A DNA stretch of 51,747 nt. Origin: Parabacteroides sp. AM08-6. GTDB lineage: Bacteria > Bacteroidota > Bacteroidia > Bacteroidales > Tannerellaceae. Of the stretch, positions 17,826 through 26,058 are shown one piece after another. Position numbers and translations under genes: made by a program. The DNA lies in the NCBI RefSeq assembly GCF_003473295.1, contig NZ_QRMP01000029.1:1-51747 (forward strand), given 5' to 3'. Each line of letters starts with the position of its first letter. Position 1 is the first letter of the stretch. The notes beneath the pieces are model-generated. The model was not told the DNA's origin and did not search any database. It saw only the letters and a program-made list of their open reading frames with translations.

Positions 17826-18194
17826 ATGGGAAACGAGAACATCGGCGATTGGCTACAAATCCTCTTTCTGGCAGTTATGGGAATTGGCAGCCTATTAAGT
17901 GTGAAAAAGAAAAAGAAACGTCCGCGCAAAATCCCGAACCAACCGGACTGGGACATCATCGTAGAGGAGACAGAGCCGGTAATCACCCCTCCCGTCCCAT
18001 CGGTTCCACCCGTCAAGACTCGTACCCCAATCCAGGTAACCGAACGGAAACAATACAAGCCGCCAATGCCCGCAAAGGCAGAAACGACCTCTTTTGCGGA
18101 AGAAGAGAACGGTGCGGCTGCCATCGAACTGAAAAACGCAGCGGACCTCAGGAAAGCAGTTATTTATGCTGAAATACTGAACCGTAAGTATTAA
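17826..18194 (+). CDS. single-pass membrane protein, Bacteroidales-type hypothetical
   Basis: A 122-residue protein with one N-terminal membrane segment (about residues 8-25, WLQILFLAVMGIGSLLSV), a very basic stop-transfer stretch (KKKKKRPRK), a proline-rich middle (VITPPVPSVPPVKTRTP) and a C-terminal helix-like motif (AADLRKAVIYAEILNRKY). The tail is reminiscent of short Bacteroidales proteins with a conserved AVIYSEIL-type end, but I know no function. The topology suggests an N-terminal anchor with a cytoplasmic tail. It lies 79 bases upstream of the CoA-transferase gene, which has its own promoter. Confidence 0.75.
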   Translation: MGNENIGDWLQILFLAVMGIGSLLSVKKKKKRPRKIPNQPDWDIIVEETEPVITPPVPSVPPVKTRTPIQVTERKQYKPPMPAKAETTSFAEEENGAAAIELKNAADLRKAVIYAEILNRKY

Positions 18195-18211
18195 TCTATC
18201 TTCTTTTTTAA

Positions 18212-18219
18212 TACCTTTG
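18212..18219 (+). promoter_or_regulatory. -7 element of the CoA-transferase gene
   Basis: TACCTTTG matches TAnnTTTG and would start transcription near 18226. This supports ATG at 18274 as the translation start; an upstream ATG at 18235 would leave almost no leader. Confidence 0.6.
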
Positions 18220-18273
18220 CCCCCGTTAAGCTGAATGACAGGCAATAAACTTAATATAACAACAAATAATATC

Positions 18274-19770
18274 ATGGCATTAAAATTTATCACAGCTGAA
18301 GAAGCTGCCTCATTCGTACATCATAATGACAATGTGGGTTTTAGCGGATTTACGCCTGCCGGATGCCCCAAAGTAGTATCCGGAGCCATCGCAAAAAAAG
18401 CAATGGAAGAGCACGCGAAAGGCAATCCTTTCCAAATCGGTATGTTTACCGGAGCCTCTACCGGCGACAAGCTGGACGGTGAACTGGCCCGCGCAAACGC
18501 TATCAAATTCCGTACCCCGTATCAGTCGAACAAGGATTTACGCGCTTTGCTGAACGCTCACGGCGCCCAGTATTTCGACATGCACCTTTCCGAATTGGCT
18601 CAGGACTTACGTTATGGTTTCTTAGGCAAGGTTGATGTTGCCATAGTAGAAGCCGCCGACGTAACGGAAGACGGCGAAATCGTTCCGACCAGCGGGGTAG
18701 GTATCCTGCCGACTATCTGCCGCATGGCCGACCGTATCATCGTGGAACTGAACTGCCGCCACCCGAAAGAAATCCGTGGCATGCACGATATTTACGAACC
18801 CGCCGACCCTCCTTATCGCCGCGAAATTCCTATCTATACACCGTCAGACCGTATCGGAAGCAACTGTGTAAAGGTTGACCCGGCTAAAATTGTCGGTATC
18901 GTCAAAACCGACGAGCCGAACGAAGGGGGTAAATTTGCTCCGCTGGATGATGTAACAATGGCTATCGGCCACAATGTAGCAAACTTCCTGGTGAGTGAAA
19001 TCAAAGCCGGTCGTCTGCCGAAAGAATTTGTTCCGTTGCAAAGCGGTGTGGGCAATGTAGCCAATGCCGTACTGGGTTGTATGGGCGAAAACAAAGATAT
19101 TCCGGCATTCAATGTCTACACGGAAGTTATTCAGGATGCGGTTATTGCATTGATGAAACAAGGGCGTGTTAAATTTGCCAGCGGTTGCTCCCTGTCTGTA
19201 AGTAATGAAGTAATTCGTGAAATCTATGCAAACCTGGATTTCTTTAAAGATAAAATTCTGCTTCGTCCGCAGGAAATTTCCAACAATCCGGAAGTGGCCC
19301 GCCGCCTGGGGTTGATTGCCATCAATACGGCCTTGGAAGCTGACATCTTCGGAAACATCAACTCTACCCATGTGTCGGGTACACGTATGATGAACGGTAT
19401 CGGAGGTTCGGGTGATTTTACCCGTTCGGCTATGTTGTCCATCTTCACCACTCCTTCTACAGCGAAGGAAGGCAAGATTAGCGCATTCGTTCCGATGGTT
19501 TCCCACTTGGACCACAGCGAACATTCCGTAAAGATTATCATCACCGAATATGGCGTTGCCGACTTGCGCGGAAAATCACCTATCGAACGTGCACATTGTA
19601 TTATCGACAATTGCGTTCATCCGGACTACAAACCGTTGCTGGAAGAATATCTGGCAATGGGCGTCAAAGGACATACGCCGCAAAACCTGAAATGTTGTTT
19701 CGCATTCCACGAAGAGCTGGCCGCCAGCGGGGATATGCACAATGTTGATTGGAGCAAGTATAATAAATAA
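18274..19770 (+). CDS. succinate/acetate CoA-transferase (acetyl-CoA hydrolase family)
   Basis: A 498-residue cytosolic enzyme of the acetyl-CoA hydrolase/transferase family, closest in length and motifs to succinyl-CoA:acetate or propionyl-CoA:succinate CoA-transferases (TIGR03458 type). The N-terminus FITAEEAASFVHHNDNVGFSGFTPAG is typical, the catalytic glutamate is expected in FNVYTEVIQD, and the C-terminal block GSGDFTRSA, with the later ITEYGVADLRGKSP, is conserved. In Bacteroidales such an enzyme links succinate, propionate and acetate formation in fermentation. The ATG at 18274 was preferred over 18235 because of the promoter position. A perfect 15-base-stem terminator follows. Confidence 0.92.
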   Translation: MALKFITAEEAASFVHHNDNVGFSGFTPAGCPKVVSGAIAKKAMEEHAKGNPFQIGMFTGASTGDKLDGELARANAIKFRTPYQSNKDLRALLNAHGAQYFDMHLSELAQDLRYGFLGKVDVAIVEAADVTEDGEIVPTSGVGILPTICRMADRIIVELNCRHPKEIRGMHDIYEPADPPYRREIPIYTPSDRIGSNCVKVDPAKIVGIVKTDEPNEGGKFAPLDDVTMAIGHNVANFLVSEIKAGRLPKEFVPLQSGVGNVANAVLGCMGENKDIPAFNVYTEVIQDAVIALMKQGRVKFASGCSLSVSNEVIREIYANLDFFKDKILLRPQEISNNPEVARRLGLIAINTALEADIFGNINSTHVSGTRMMNGIGGSGDFTRSAMLSIFTTPSTAKEGKISAFVPMVSHLDHSEHSVKIIITEYGVADLRGKSPIERAHCIIDNCVHPDYKPLLEEYLAMGVKGHTPQNLKCCFAFHEELAASGDMHNVDWSKYNK

Positions 19771-19790
19771 TAGGGGGTAACTACCCGAAA

Positions 19791-19831
19791 AAACGGGTCC
19801 TGAGCCATATTTTTTCGCTCAGGACCCGTTT
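19791..19831. terminator. strong terminator between convergent genes
   Basis: A perfect 15-base stem (AAACGGGTCCTGAGC and its complement) with an 11-base loop is followed by a T-rich run on the plus side. It ends the CoA-transferase transcript and probably also that of the minus-strand gene ending at 19837. Confidence 0.93.
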
Positions 19832-19836
19832 GCTTT

Positions 19837-20994
19837 TTATTGCAGGGTGGTTAATACCAAGAGGGGATTGTCATCTTCTTTCATTGTTTCGACGATTGTT
19901 TTCAGCTCTCCGGAAAGTTTATTGTCTTCAAGCTGTTCCTTCAACTCTTTCGTCGTGTACAAGTCCATGATAACATTGTCCTTATTCGTTCCGAAATCCA
20001 TGACAAACTCCTGATTATTCCTATCAGCCAGACGAGTTCTCAAAATCGTTCCGTTTTCCTTATTTATCAAATAGCGGAAAGGGGGGAAAGGAATATCACT
20101 TATCAGAATACTTGCATACTTATCGGTTTCAAATTGCAGATAGGGAACTGTTTTTACTGCATCTTCCGACAATTCCGCATTCAAAGGTTGCTGAACATAG
20201 CGGGGCTCCAATTCGCATGTTTGAGTGTTCAAGGCAAATATAGTATCCGAAGTTGCAGAACATAAAACAATCCTGTCTTTACTACGTTCCACACGGGCAA
20301 ACAAACCTATATTTACCATCAAATTATGGCTATCTACTTTCCGTTCCGGGAGCAAATCCTTCAATTTTTTCCCGTTCTTCAGAGAACTGAGAAATATGCG
20401 CGGGCCAACAGTCGGTTCATTCGTACAACAGACAGCCAGACTATCATTCACAACAGCAAAACGGTCACAGTATTGCTCGTTTCGGAGGCTACGTTTATAT
20501 TTCCCGTCGTAGTCGTAGACCATTATCCGTTTTTATGCAAAATCCAGTAGGAAAACCTCCTGGCTTGTTTCCAGCACATCAAAAAAGCTACCGGATGCAA
20601 ATTCAGCTGGTCCACCACCTCTACGCCCTATAGTGTTTAAGAATTTTCCCGATGAAGAGAAATGGAAAACGGCTTCCCCGAATGAAAGGAAAATATCGTT
20701 ATCCGTCAGATGTATGCCGCCAAAAGAACGCTTTGCAGGAAGCAGAGAGGCTTCCGTTGTCTCCAACTGCAAATATCTCACTGTGCCTATATCTTGCAGA
20801 AAGAGTTTGTCGGGAGAATCATAATTCTCCTTTTTATCTATCCGGATAGGATAAGAGATTTGCACAACCTGAACTTCCTCTTTTTCAGAAGCTACTTCCA
20901 CGTCTTCATTTACATTCTTTTTGTTCTGACATTGCGTAAACAAAAAAGCGACGGATAAAAGAAATAATAAAGGATAAACCGAATGTTTTTCCAT
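19837..20994 (-). pseudogene. six-bladed beta-propeller lipoprotein split by an in-frame stop
   Basis: Two frames, 20533-20994 (lipoprotein start MEKHSVYPLLFLLSVAFLFTQC) and 19837-20523, are in the same reading frame and are separated only by a TAA at 20533-20535 and three further codons. Joined, they give 385 residues, the usual size for this propeller family: EVFLLDFA-stop-KRIMVYDYDG reads directly as a continuous blade, like KVYIYDGRTRSLKRYGYDG in the gene at 963. TAA is one substitution from GAA, CAA or AAA. I therefore call it a nonsense-mutated gene; an internal restart at ATG 20523 could still make the second half, but without a signal peptide. A -7 box stands at 21040-21047. Confidence 0.82.
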
Positions 20995-21039
20995 AATCCA
21001 TTCATATTAAATTATTTAATCCAAACCACAAAAAAAGGA

Positions 21040-21047
21040 CAAAAGTA
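21040..21047 (-). promoter_or_regulatory. -7 element of the broken propeller gene
   Basis: TACTTTTG on the minus strand matches TAnnTTTG and lies 46 bases before the ATG, directly after the stop of the GH-A gene. The -33 box would lie inside that gene and is not clear. Confidence 0.5.
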
Positions 21048-21049
21048 AT

Positions 21050-22987
21050 TTACCATTCGTCAGGACCGTGGTCATGCCCGCGAGCTCTGACAGGCCGCTC
21101 ACTATAAGGAGCCTCTTTGCCTGCGTGTATGGCATACAACTGCCGGGCAGAAGCCATCATAGCTTCGGTTTGTTCCCGATAAGGACGGTTGGTGACATCG
21201 ATACAACCGCAGTTATAATTTTCCCCATCCATACGTCCCAATATATCCTGGTCGTTCCACGTAAAATAAGCAGTCCCTATCAATGCAGGATGGGAATAAC
21301 CATTCTCCACATAATAACGATAAGCCACACCCCGTTCGCGCTGGGAATCAACTTGCCAGAGAGATTGGCCTTGCCCCCTGTCGACCGAACCGAAATGAAA
21401 TTCCCCGATAATCATCGGCAAACCAGATTCTTTAAAAACTCTATCCATCATAGCCTTATCCGGGGCAAGTGCATAACAATTGAAACTAATTACATCGAAT
21501 ACTTGGCTGCAAATAGATAATAATTCACCTTTCACGGCATGAATATCGCCAAAACGGTATCCCAAATTCAAATGGTTCGGGTCCAATTTCAGTTGCATCT
21601 CTTTCACGGCCTCAATATAGCGGCGAAACGAATCATAGACAAAGTCTTTACGGACTTCCGGCGTATCACCATTTGCTGTCAGATACTGCTGCAATGCCGT
21701 CTTTATCGCCCGGTCGCGTCCATCAAGAATCAACTGGCATACACGCTGTTCCTGTCCAACCCACACCGGTTCATTTCCGACAAAGTAGCCTATCAACCAA
21801 GGATTATCACGGTTAGGTTCGACAGAACGACGCAAAGATTGTTCCAGTTCCTGCATGAAGTTGGCTTCATACACATCGCCAAGTCCCATCAAATCAGCAG
21901 CTATCCCGGCAGGATGCATCGTACATGTAAAAGCCTTGCGATTCATTTGCTCCAAACGTCTGTCCGACCAGTTTCCTATAGTATTTACGCCCCATTTATC
22001 CATCCGTTTAAAAGTCATTTCAGCCGCCGCCTTAAAAGAATCTTCTCCGTAACGACGTTCCAAATTCCATTGGTCGTAGTTTGCAACCATCCCATCACGC
22101 GAATCAGTATGCCTGATGAATTTTTCCGGCGGCAATTGTTTCAACATTCCGTCACGCCGTTCGACATTACGAACGCTCCCCCCTCCTGAATTATATACAC
22201 AATCCACTCCGACCGACAAAAAGAGATAGCCTTCCGGGTCAACAAACCACCAACGCCCATCGATACATTCCGTACGGAAAAAGCCGGTAGCCTTGACCTG
22301 ATGCGCCTTATAACCTCCGTATTTGGAATAGCCGTAAAGTTCTTCTTCCGATACCTTTTCCTGTTCTTCAGCCTGCCAAGCGGCTTGTAAATCTTTCAAA
22401 GTATGGACCTTCCCGTCGTAATCAACAAGATTAGACTGCCCGAACTCATCCAATGCCGGTTTGTCACCCAAATACGCATCCCCCGGGTCCTCAACCGCGA
22501 GTTCTATATTCCGTATTTCTATCGATTGATTTCCTATGGGAGCACGCATCCTTGCCCCAATGGAGTCTACACCGGTCATAGGCCCTGTATTTCCCCCGAT
22601 ATTTATCCATCCTGTGTAACGAGGCTGATTGTAAGTCGCCGCCATATCAACGGCCGAAGCGGGAGGTTGGCTAAAGAAACGGACAGGAATGGCCAATCGG
22701 TTCCATTGCCCCGGGACATAAGAATGTATACGTACTTCATCATACCCGTGCGATGTATTAAAACCTAAAAAGAAACGTTGTGAAGTAGAAACCTTCATTT
22801 CCACCACGACATAATTATAACCTTCCCAATCCTCCGGCATAGAAGGGTTCAAATCACAAATTGCAATCTTACCACCCGACATTTCGCGCGAAGAATCGAA
22901 ATGAATTACTTTCGTATCTGTAGTACATGCAACAACAGATACACCAATCGATAACGACAAGAATAAGTTAAATAAGGAAGATTTCAT
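21050..22987 (-). CDS. clan GH-A glycoside hydrolase lipoprotein (agarase-like)
   Basis: A 645-residue exported hydrolase. The signal ends in a lipobox (SVVAC, Cys21). An N-terminal beta-sandwich-like region (about residues 25-170, with carbohydrate-binding character) precedes a TIM-barrel domain. The retaining clan GH-A pair is visible: acid/base Glu406 in IGYFVGNEPVW and nucleophile Glu529 in PMIIGEFHFG. Overall similarity is to agarase/beta-galactosidase-like enzymes (GH50-like), but the substrate cannot be told from sequence. It is the last gene of an operon with kduD, kduI and GH88, so it probably releases sugars from a uronate-containing glycan. Confidence 0.8.
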   Translation of the reverse strand: MKSSLFNLFLSLSIGVSVVACTTDTKVIHFDSSREMSGGKIAICDLNPSMPEDWEGYNYVVVEMKVSTSQRFFLGFNTSHGYDEVRIHSYVPGQWNRLAIPVRFFSQPPASAVDMAATYNQPRYTGWINIGGNTGPMTGVDSIGARMRAPIGNQSIEIRNIELAVEDPGDAYLGDKPALDEFGQSNLVDYDGKVHTLKDLQAAWQAEEQEKVSEEELYGYSKYGGYKAHQVKATGFFRTECIDGRWWFVDPEGYLFLSVGVDCVYNSGGGSVRNVERRDGMLKQLPPEKFIRHTDSRDGMVANYDQWNLERRYGEDSFKAAAEMTFKRMDKWGVNTIGNWSDRRLEQMNRKAFTCTMHPAGIAADLMGLGDVYEANFMQELEQSLRRSVEPNRDNPWLIGYFVGNEPVWVGQEQRVCQLILDGRDRAIKTALQQYLTANGDTPEVRKDFVYDSFRRYIEAVKEMQLKLDPNHLNLGYRFGDIHAVKGELLSICSQVFDVISFNCYALAPDKAMMDRVFKESGLPMIIGEFHFGSVDRGQGQSLWQVDSQRERGVAYRYYVENGYSHPALIGTAYFTWNDQDILGRMDGENYNCGCIDVTNRPYREQTEAMMASARQLYAIHAGKEAPYSERPVRARGHDHGPDEW

Positions 22988-22998
22988 AATGTATAATT

Positions 22999-23793
22999 TT
23001 AACTGGGTTGTTTACCGATATAAGCCAATATTCCGCCATCCACATAGAGAATATGCCCGTTCACAAAGTTGGAAGCGTCGGAGGCAAGAAAGACGACAGG
23101 TCCCATCAAATCCTCCGGAACTCCCCAACGGGCAGCCGGTGTTTTCGAGATAATAAACGAGTCGAACGGATGGCGGGAACCATTTGCCTGCGGTTCACGC
23201 AAAGGAGCGGTCTGCGGGGTGGCTATATAGCCCGGCCCGATGCCATTGCACTGGATATTATATTCGCCGTATTCGGAAGCGATATTCCGGGTAAGCATCT
23301 TCAAACCACCTTTAGCAGCGGCATAAGCGGAAACTGTTTCGCGTCCCAGTTCACTCATCATGGAGCATATATTGATAATCTTTCCATGTCCTTTCTTTAT
23401 CATGGAGGGAATAACGGCTTTCGATACGATGAAGGGAGCATTCAGGTCAATATCCACCACCTGACGAAAATCTTCCACGCTCATCTCAATCATCGGGATA
23501 CGCTTGATAATACCGGCATTGTTCACTAATATATCGATGATACCCAATTCTTTTTCAATATCGGCAATCATCGCCTTCACCTTATCTTCACGGGTCACAT
23601 CGCAGATATATCCTTTTGCCTGAATACCCAAAGCGGCATAGTCCGCCAATGCTTTTTCAAGATGCTCCTTACTCCGGCAATTAAAAGCTATTCTTGCCCC
23701 CGCTTCCGCAAGTGCCTGAGCCATAGCGAAGCCGATACCATAAGCCGCACCTGTCACCAATGCAACTTTTCCTTCCAACGAGAAATTAATCAT
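22999..23793 (-). CDS. kduD: 2-dehydro-3-deoxy-D-gluconate 5-dehydrogenase (SDR family)
   Basis: NAD(P)-dependent short-chain dehydrogenase of 264 residues. The nucleotide motif TGAAYGIG (residues 14-21), the NNAG motif (91-94) and the catalytic Ser144, Tyr157 and Lys161 (YAAAK) are all present; the C-terminus has the usual GHILYVDGG. By sequence alone it could be gluconate 5-dehydrogenase, but it lies nine bases from kduI, so KduD (step after KduI, making 2-keto-3-deoxygluconate) is the better call. The downstream kinase and aldolase are not in this window. Confidence 0.88.
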   Translation of the reverse strand: MINFSLEGKVALVTGAAYGIGFAMAQALAEAGARIAFNCRSKEHLEKALADYAALGIQAKGYICDVTREDKVKAMIADIEKELGIIDILVNNAGIIKRIPMIEMSVEDFRQVVDIDLNAPFIVSKAVIPSMIKKGHGKIINICSMMSELGRETVSAYAAAKGGLKMLTRNIASEYGEYNIQCNGIGPGYIATPQTAPLREPQANGSRHPFDSFIISKTPAARWGVPEDLMGPVVFLASDASNFVNGHILYVDGGILAYIGKQPS

Positions 23794-23802
23794 AACCGTA
23801 TC

Positions 23803-24645
23803 TTATTTCAAATCTGTAATCAAAGAGAAATCCTGGTCGCCATAGTCCAGATTTTCACCCCCCATTCCCCAGATAAAGGTGTAATTATGAGTGGCAGCCG
23901 CACTATGGATAGACCATTCGGGAGATAAAACAGCCTGCTCACTCTTCATCCAGATATGACGTGTTTCATCCACCTCACCCATAAAATGACAAATAGCCTG
24001 CTCTTCAGGAATATCAAAATAGAAATAAGCTTCCATACGACGGCTATGAACATGTGCCGGCATTGTGTTCCAAACGCTACCAGTCCGCAATTCCGTCATT
24101 CCCATCTGCAACTGACAGGTAGGCAACACCTGATTGACTATCATTTTATTGATATTCCGTTCGTTGGATGTTTCCAGAGACCCCATGGCGGCCACTACGG
24201 CATCCGATTTCGTAATTTTCTTATCCGGATAGTTACGATGAGCAGTGGTGGAATTGAAATAGAATTTGGCTGGCGTTTCGGCTACCGGGCTGATGAATGA
24301 CACCTCCCTGTCGCCGGAACCCAAATAAAGGGCCTCTTTATAGTTCAATTCGTACACAACATCATCGACTTTCACGACACCCGGACCTCCTACATTGAAA
24401 ATTCCAATTTCACGGCGAGCCAGGAAATTAGGAGCTTTCAACGGGTCTATCGCCTCCAAAGTCAACTGTTCACCGCAGGGCATAGCACCCCCTACTATCA
24501 TACGGTCGTACATGGAATAAACCATGTTGACCTCATTCCGTGCAAACAGCTTTTCAATCAGAAAATCGCGCCGGAGACGCTTCGTATCATAGTGCTTTGC
24601 ATCTTCAGGATGCGCGGCGTAACGCAATTCATAATTTGTCTTCAT
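23803..24645 (-). CDS. kduI: 5-dehydro-4-deoxy-D-glucuronate isomerase
   Basis: Cupin-fold zinc isomerase that converts 5-keto-4-deoxyuronate, the product of unsaturated uronate breakdown, to 2,5-diketo-3-deoxygluconate. The 280-residue length is typical. The expected metal ligands are visible as His198 and His200 (PAHVHSRRMEAY), Glu205 and His247 (SPEWSIHSAAA). The gene lies six bases after GH88 and nine before kduD, so the three form a translationally tight route from unsaturated disaccharide to diketo acid. Confidence 0.96.
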   Translation of the reverse strand: MKTNYELRYAAHPEDAKHYDTKRLRRDFLIEKLFARNEVNMVYSMYDRMIVGGAMPCGEQLTLEAIDPLKAPNFLARREIGIFNVGGPGVVKVDDVVYELNYKEALYLGSGDREVSFISPVAETPAKFYFNSTTAHRNYPDKKITKSDAVVAAMGSLETSNERNINKMIVNQVLPTCQLQMGMTELRTGSVWNTMPAHVHSRRMEAYFYFDIPEEQAICHFMGEVDETRHIWMKSEQAVLSPEWSIHSAAATHNYTFIWGMGGENLDYGDQDFSLITDLK

Positions 24646-24651
24646 ACGTAT

Positions 24652-25851
24652 TTATTTATCATTTAATCTTTTCAGCCTCATCAATGCTTCCACATAATAA
24701 TAGTCAGCATAACTAAGGGGGACATCCACCTCACTGTTTCCCGGCAGATGACCGGTAGAATGCATCAATGCAAAATTACAGTTCGTACCCTGTTGCGCCA
24801 AATATTCAGGGGAGGAGAGCGAACGCAGTTGACGGATAGCGAAATTCCGGTATTCTTCCGCTTTTTCCCCTTTATCCAGCTGGCTCAACTCCAACAAAGC
24901 CGATGCCATGATAGCTCCGGCGGAAGCATCACGCGGTGTATTGGGAATATCGGGTGCATTGAAATCCCAATAGGGTATTTTATCGGCAGGCATATTCGGA
25001 TGATGAATGAGAAAATCGGCAATGTGCCGGGCCTGTGCCAGATATTCAGGCTTACCAGTTTCGCGTGCCATCATGGTATATCCATAAAGGCCCCATGCCT
25101 GCCCACGTGCCCAAGCGGACTCGTCGGAATACCCCTGATGCGTCATTTTCACATGCGCCTGTCCCGTAATCGTATCATACGAAACGACATGATAGGAGCT
25201 ATAATCGTCGCGGAAATGGTTTTTCATCGTAGTGTTGGCATGTGTGACGGCAATATCGCGGAAACGATTGTCCCCTGTAGCTTTCGAGGCCCAAGTCAGC
25301 AGTTCCAGGTTCATCATATTATCGATAATCACCGGATACTGCCACTTTCCTCCGTTTGTATTGTCCCAGGAACGGATAGCCTGTATCAGCGGATTAAAAC
25401 GGGTGGAAAGTGAAGAGGCTCCTGTTGTCAAAACTTCCTTATAAGCCGGATTTTGCGTAATGCGATACCCGTTACCGTAACTACAATTCAGCATAAAACC
25501 AACATCATGGTTGTTGGTCACATACTGTACTTTCTCCAAACGCGCGGTAAACAATTCAGCATATTTCTTCAATTCCGGAGTCGGATTATTCTCATACAAG
25601 TACCAAAGTTCGCCGGGGAAGAAGCCGCTGCACCACCAATAGCAATTACTGGTTTCCAGCTTGCCGTCTTTGATTGTTTTCGGCAAACGTCCCTCCTGCT
25701 GCTCCAGTTCTTCCGCCATCGACAAAGCCTGCCGGGTCGAAGCCTCCAAGCCCCGGGCAATCATCTTCTCCAAAGGCTCTTCTTTCGGTTGCAGTTGACA
25801 AGCGGCCAGTAATGTTACCGCTAACATGGATATGTTTAAAAGTTTATTCAT
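24652..25851 (-). CDS. unsaturated glucuronyl hydrolase, GH88 lipoprotein
   Basis: A 399-residue GH88 enzyme that removes the 4,5-unsaturated uronate left by polysaccharide lyases. The signal peptide has a lipobox (LLAAC, Cys18). The two catalytic aspartates of the family appear as Asp116 (NNHDVGFM) and Asp177 (VIIDNMMNLELL); aromatic blocks CYWWCSGFFPGELWYLY and WARGQAWGLYGYTMM line the expected site. First gene of the operon, with a -7 box at 25881. The lipobox suggests action in the periplasm or at the surface, before the monosaccharide enters the kduI-kduD route. Confidence 0.93.
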   Translation of the reverse strand: MNKLLNISMLAVTLLAACQLQPKEEPLEKMIARGLEASTRQALSMAEELEQQEGRLPKTIKDGKLETSNCYWWCSGFFPGELWYLYENNPTPELKKYAELFTARLEKVQYVTNNHDVGFMLNCSYGNGYRITQNPAYKEVLTTGASSLSTRFNPLIQAIRSWDNTNGGKWQYPVIIDNMMNLELLTWASKATGDNRFRDIAVTHANTTMKNHFRDDYSSYHVVSYDTITGQAHVKMTHQGYSDESAWARGQAWGLYGYTMMARETGKPEYLAQARHIADFLIHHPNMPADKIPYWDFNAPDIPNTPRDASAGAIMASALLELSQLDKGEKAEEYRNFAIRQLRSLSSPEYLAQQGTNCNFALMHSTGHLPGNSEVDVPLSYADYYYVEALMRLKRLNDK

Positions 25852-25880
25852 ATAAATAAAAGGATTAACTTGTTTCGAAG

Positions 25881-25888
25881 CAAATATA
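25881..25888 (-). promoter_or_regulatory. -7 element of the uronate operon
   Basis: TATATTTG on the minus strand matches TAnnTTTG and lies 30 bases before the GH88 start. No -33 box stands at standard spacing, so an activator may be needed. Confidence 0.5.
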
Positions 25889-25977
25889 CAGGTTTATATG
25901 GAAGGAATGACATATTTCGATAGAAAACAAGTAAATAAATTGCTCACGGGAATCGCGTAACGGATTTGAAACACAAA

Positions 25978-26034
25978 TGTAACAGTTGATTCAATCACTT
26001 GTAACGATATTGTAATATTTGCTGCGTTCCTTTG
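25978..26034 (+). promoter_or_regulatory. candidate Pho box and -7 element of the pst operon
   Basis: TGTAAC at 25978 and 26000 and TGTAAT at 26011 are spaced by 22 and 11 bases, i.e. on one face of the helix. The last repeat ends ten bases before TTCCTTTG (26027-26034), a near match to the -7 element. This is the geometry of PhoB direct repeats (seven-base half-sites every 11 bases, replacing the -33/-35 box), though the half-site differs from the E. coli TGTCAT. The operon behind it is for phosphate uptake. Confidence 0.55.
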
Positions 26035-26058
26035 CATCGGATAAAAAAGGTAAATAAA

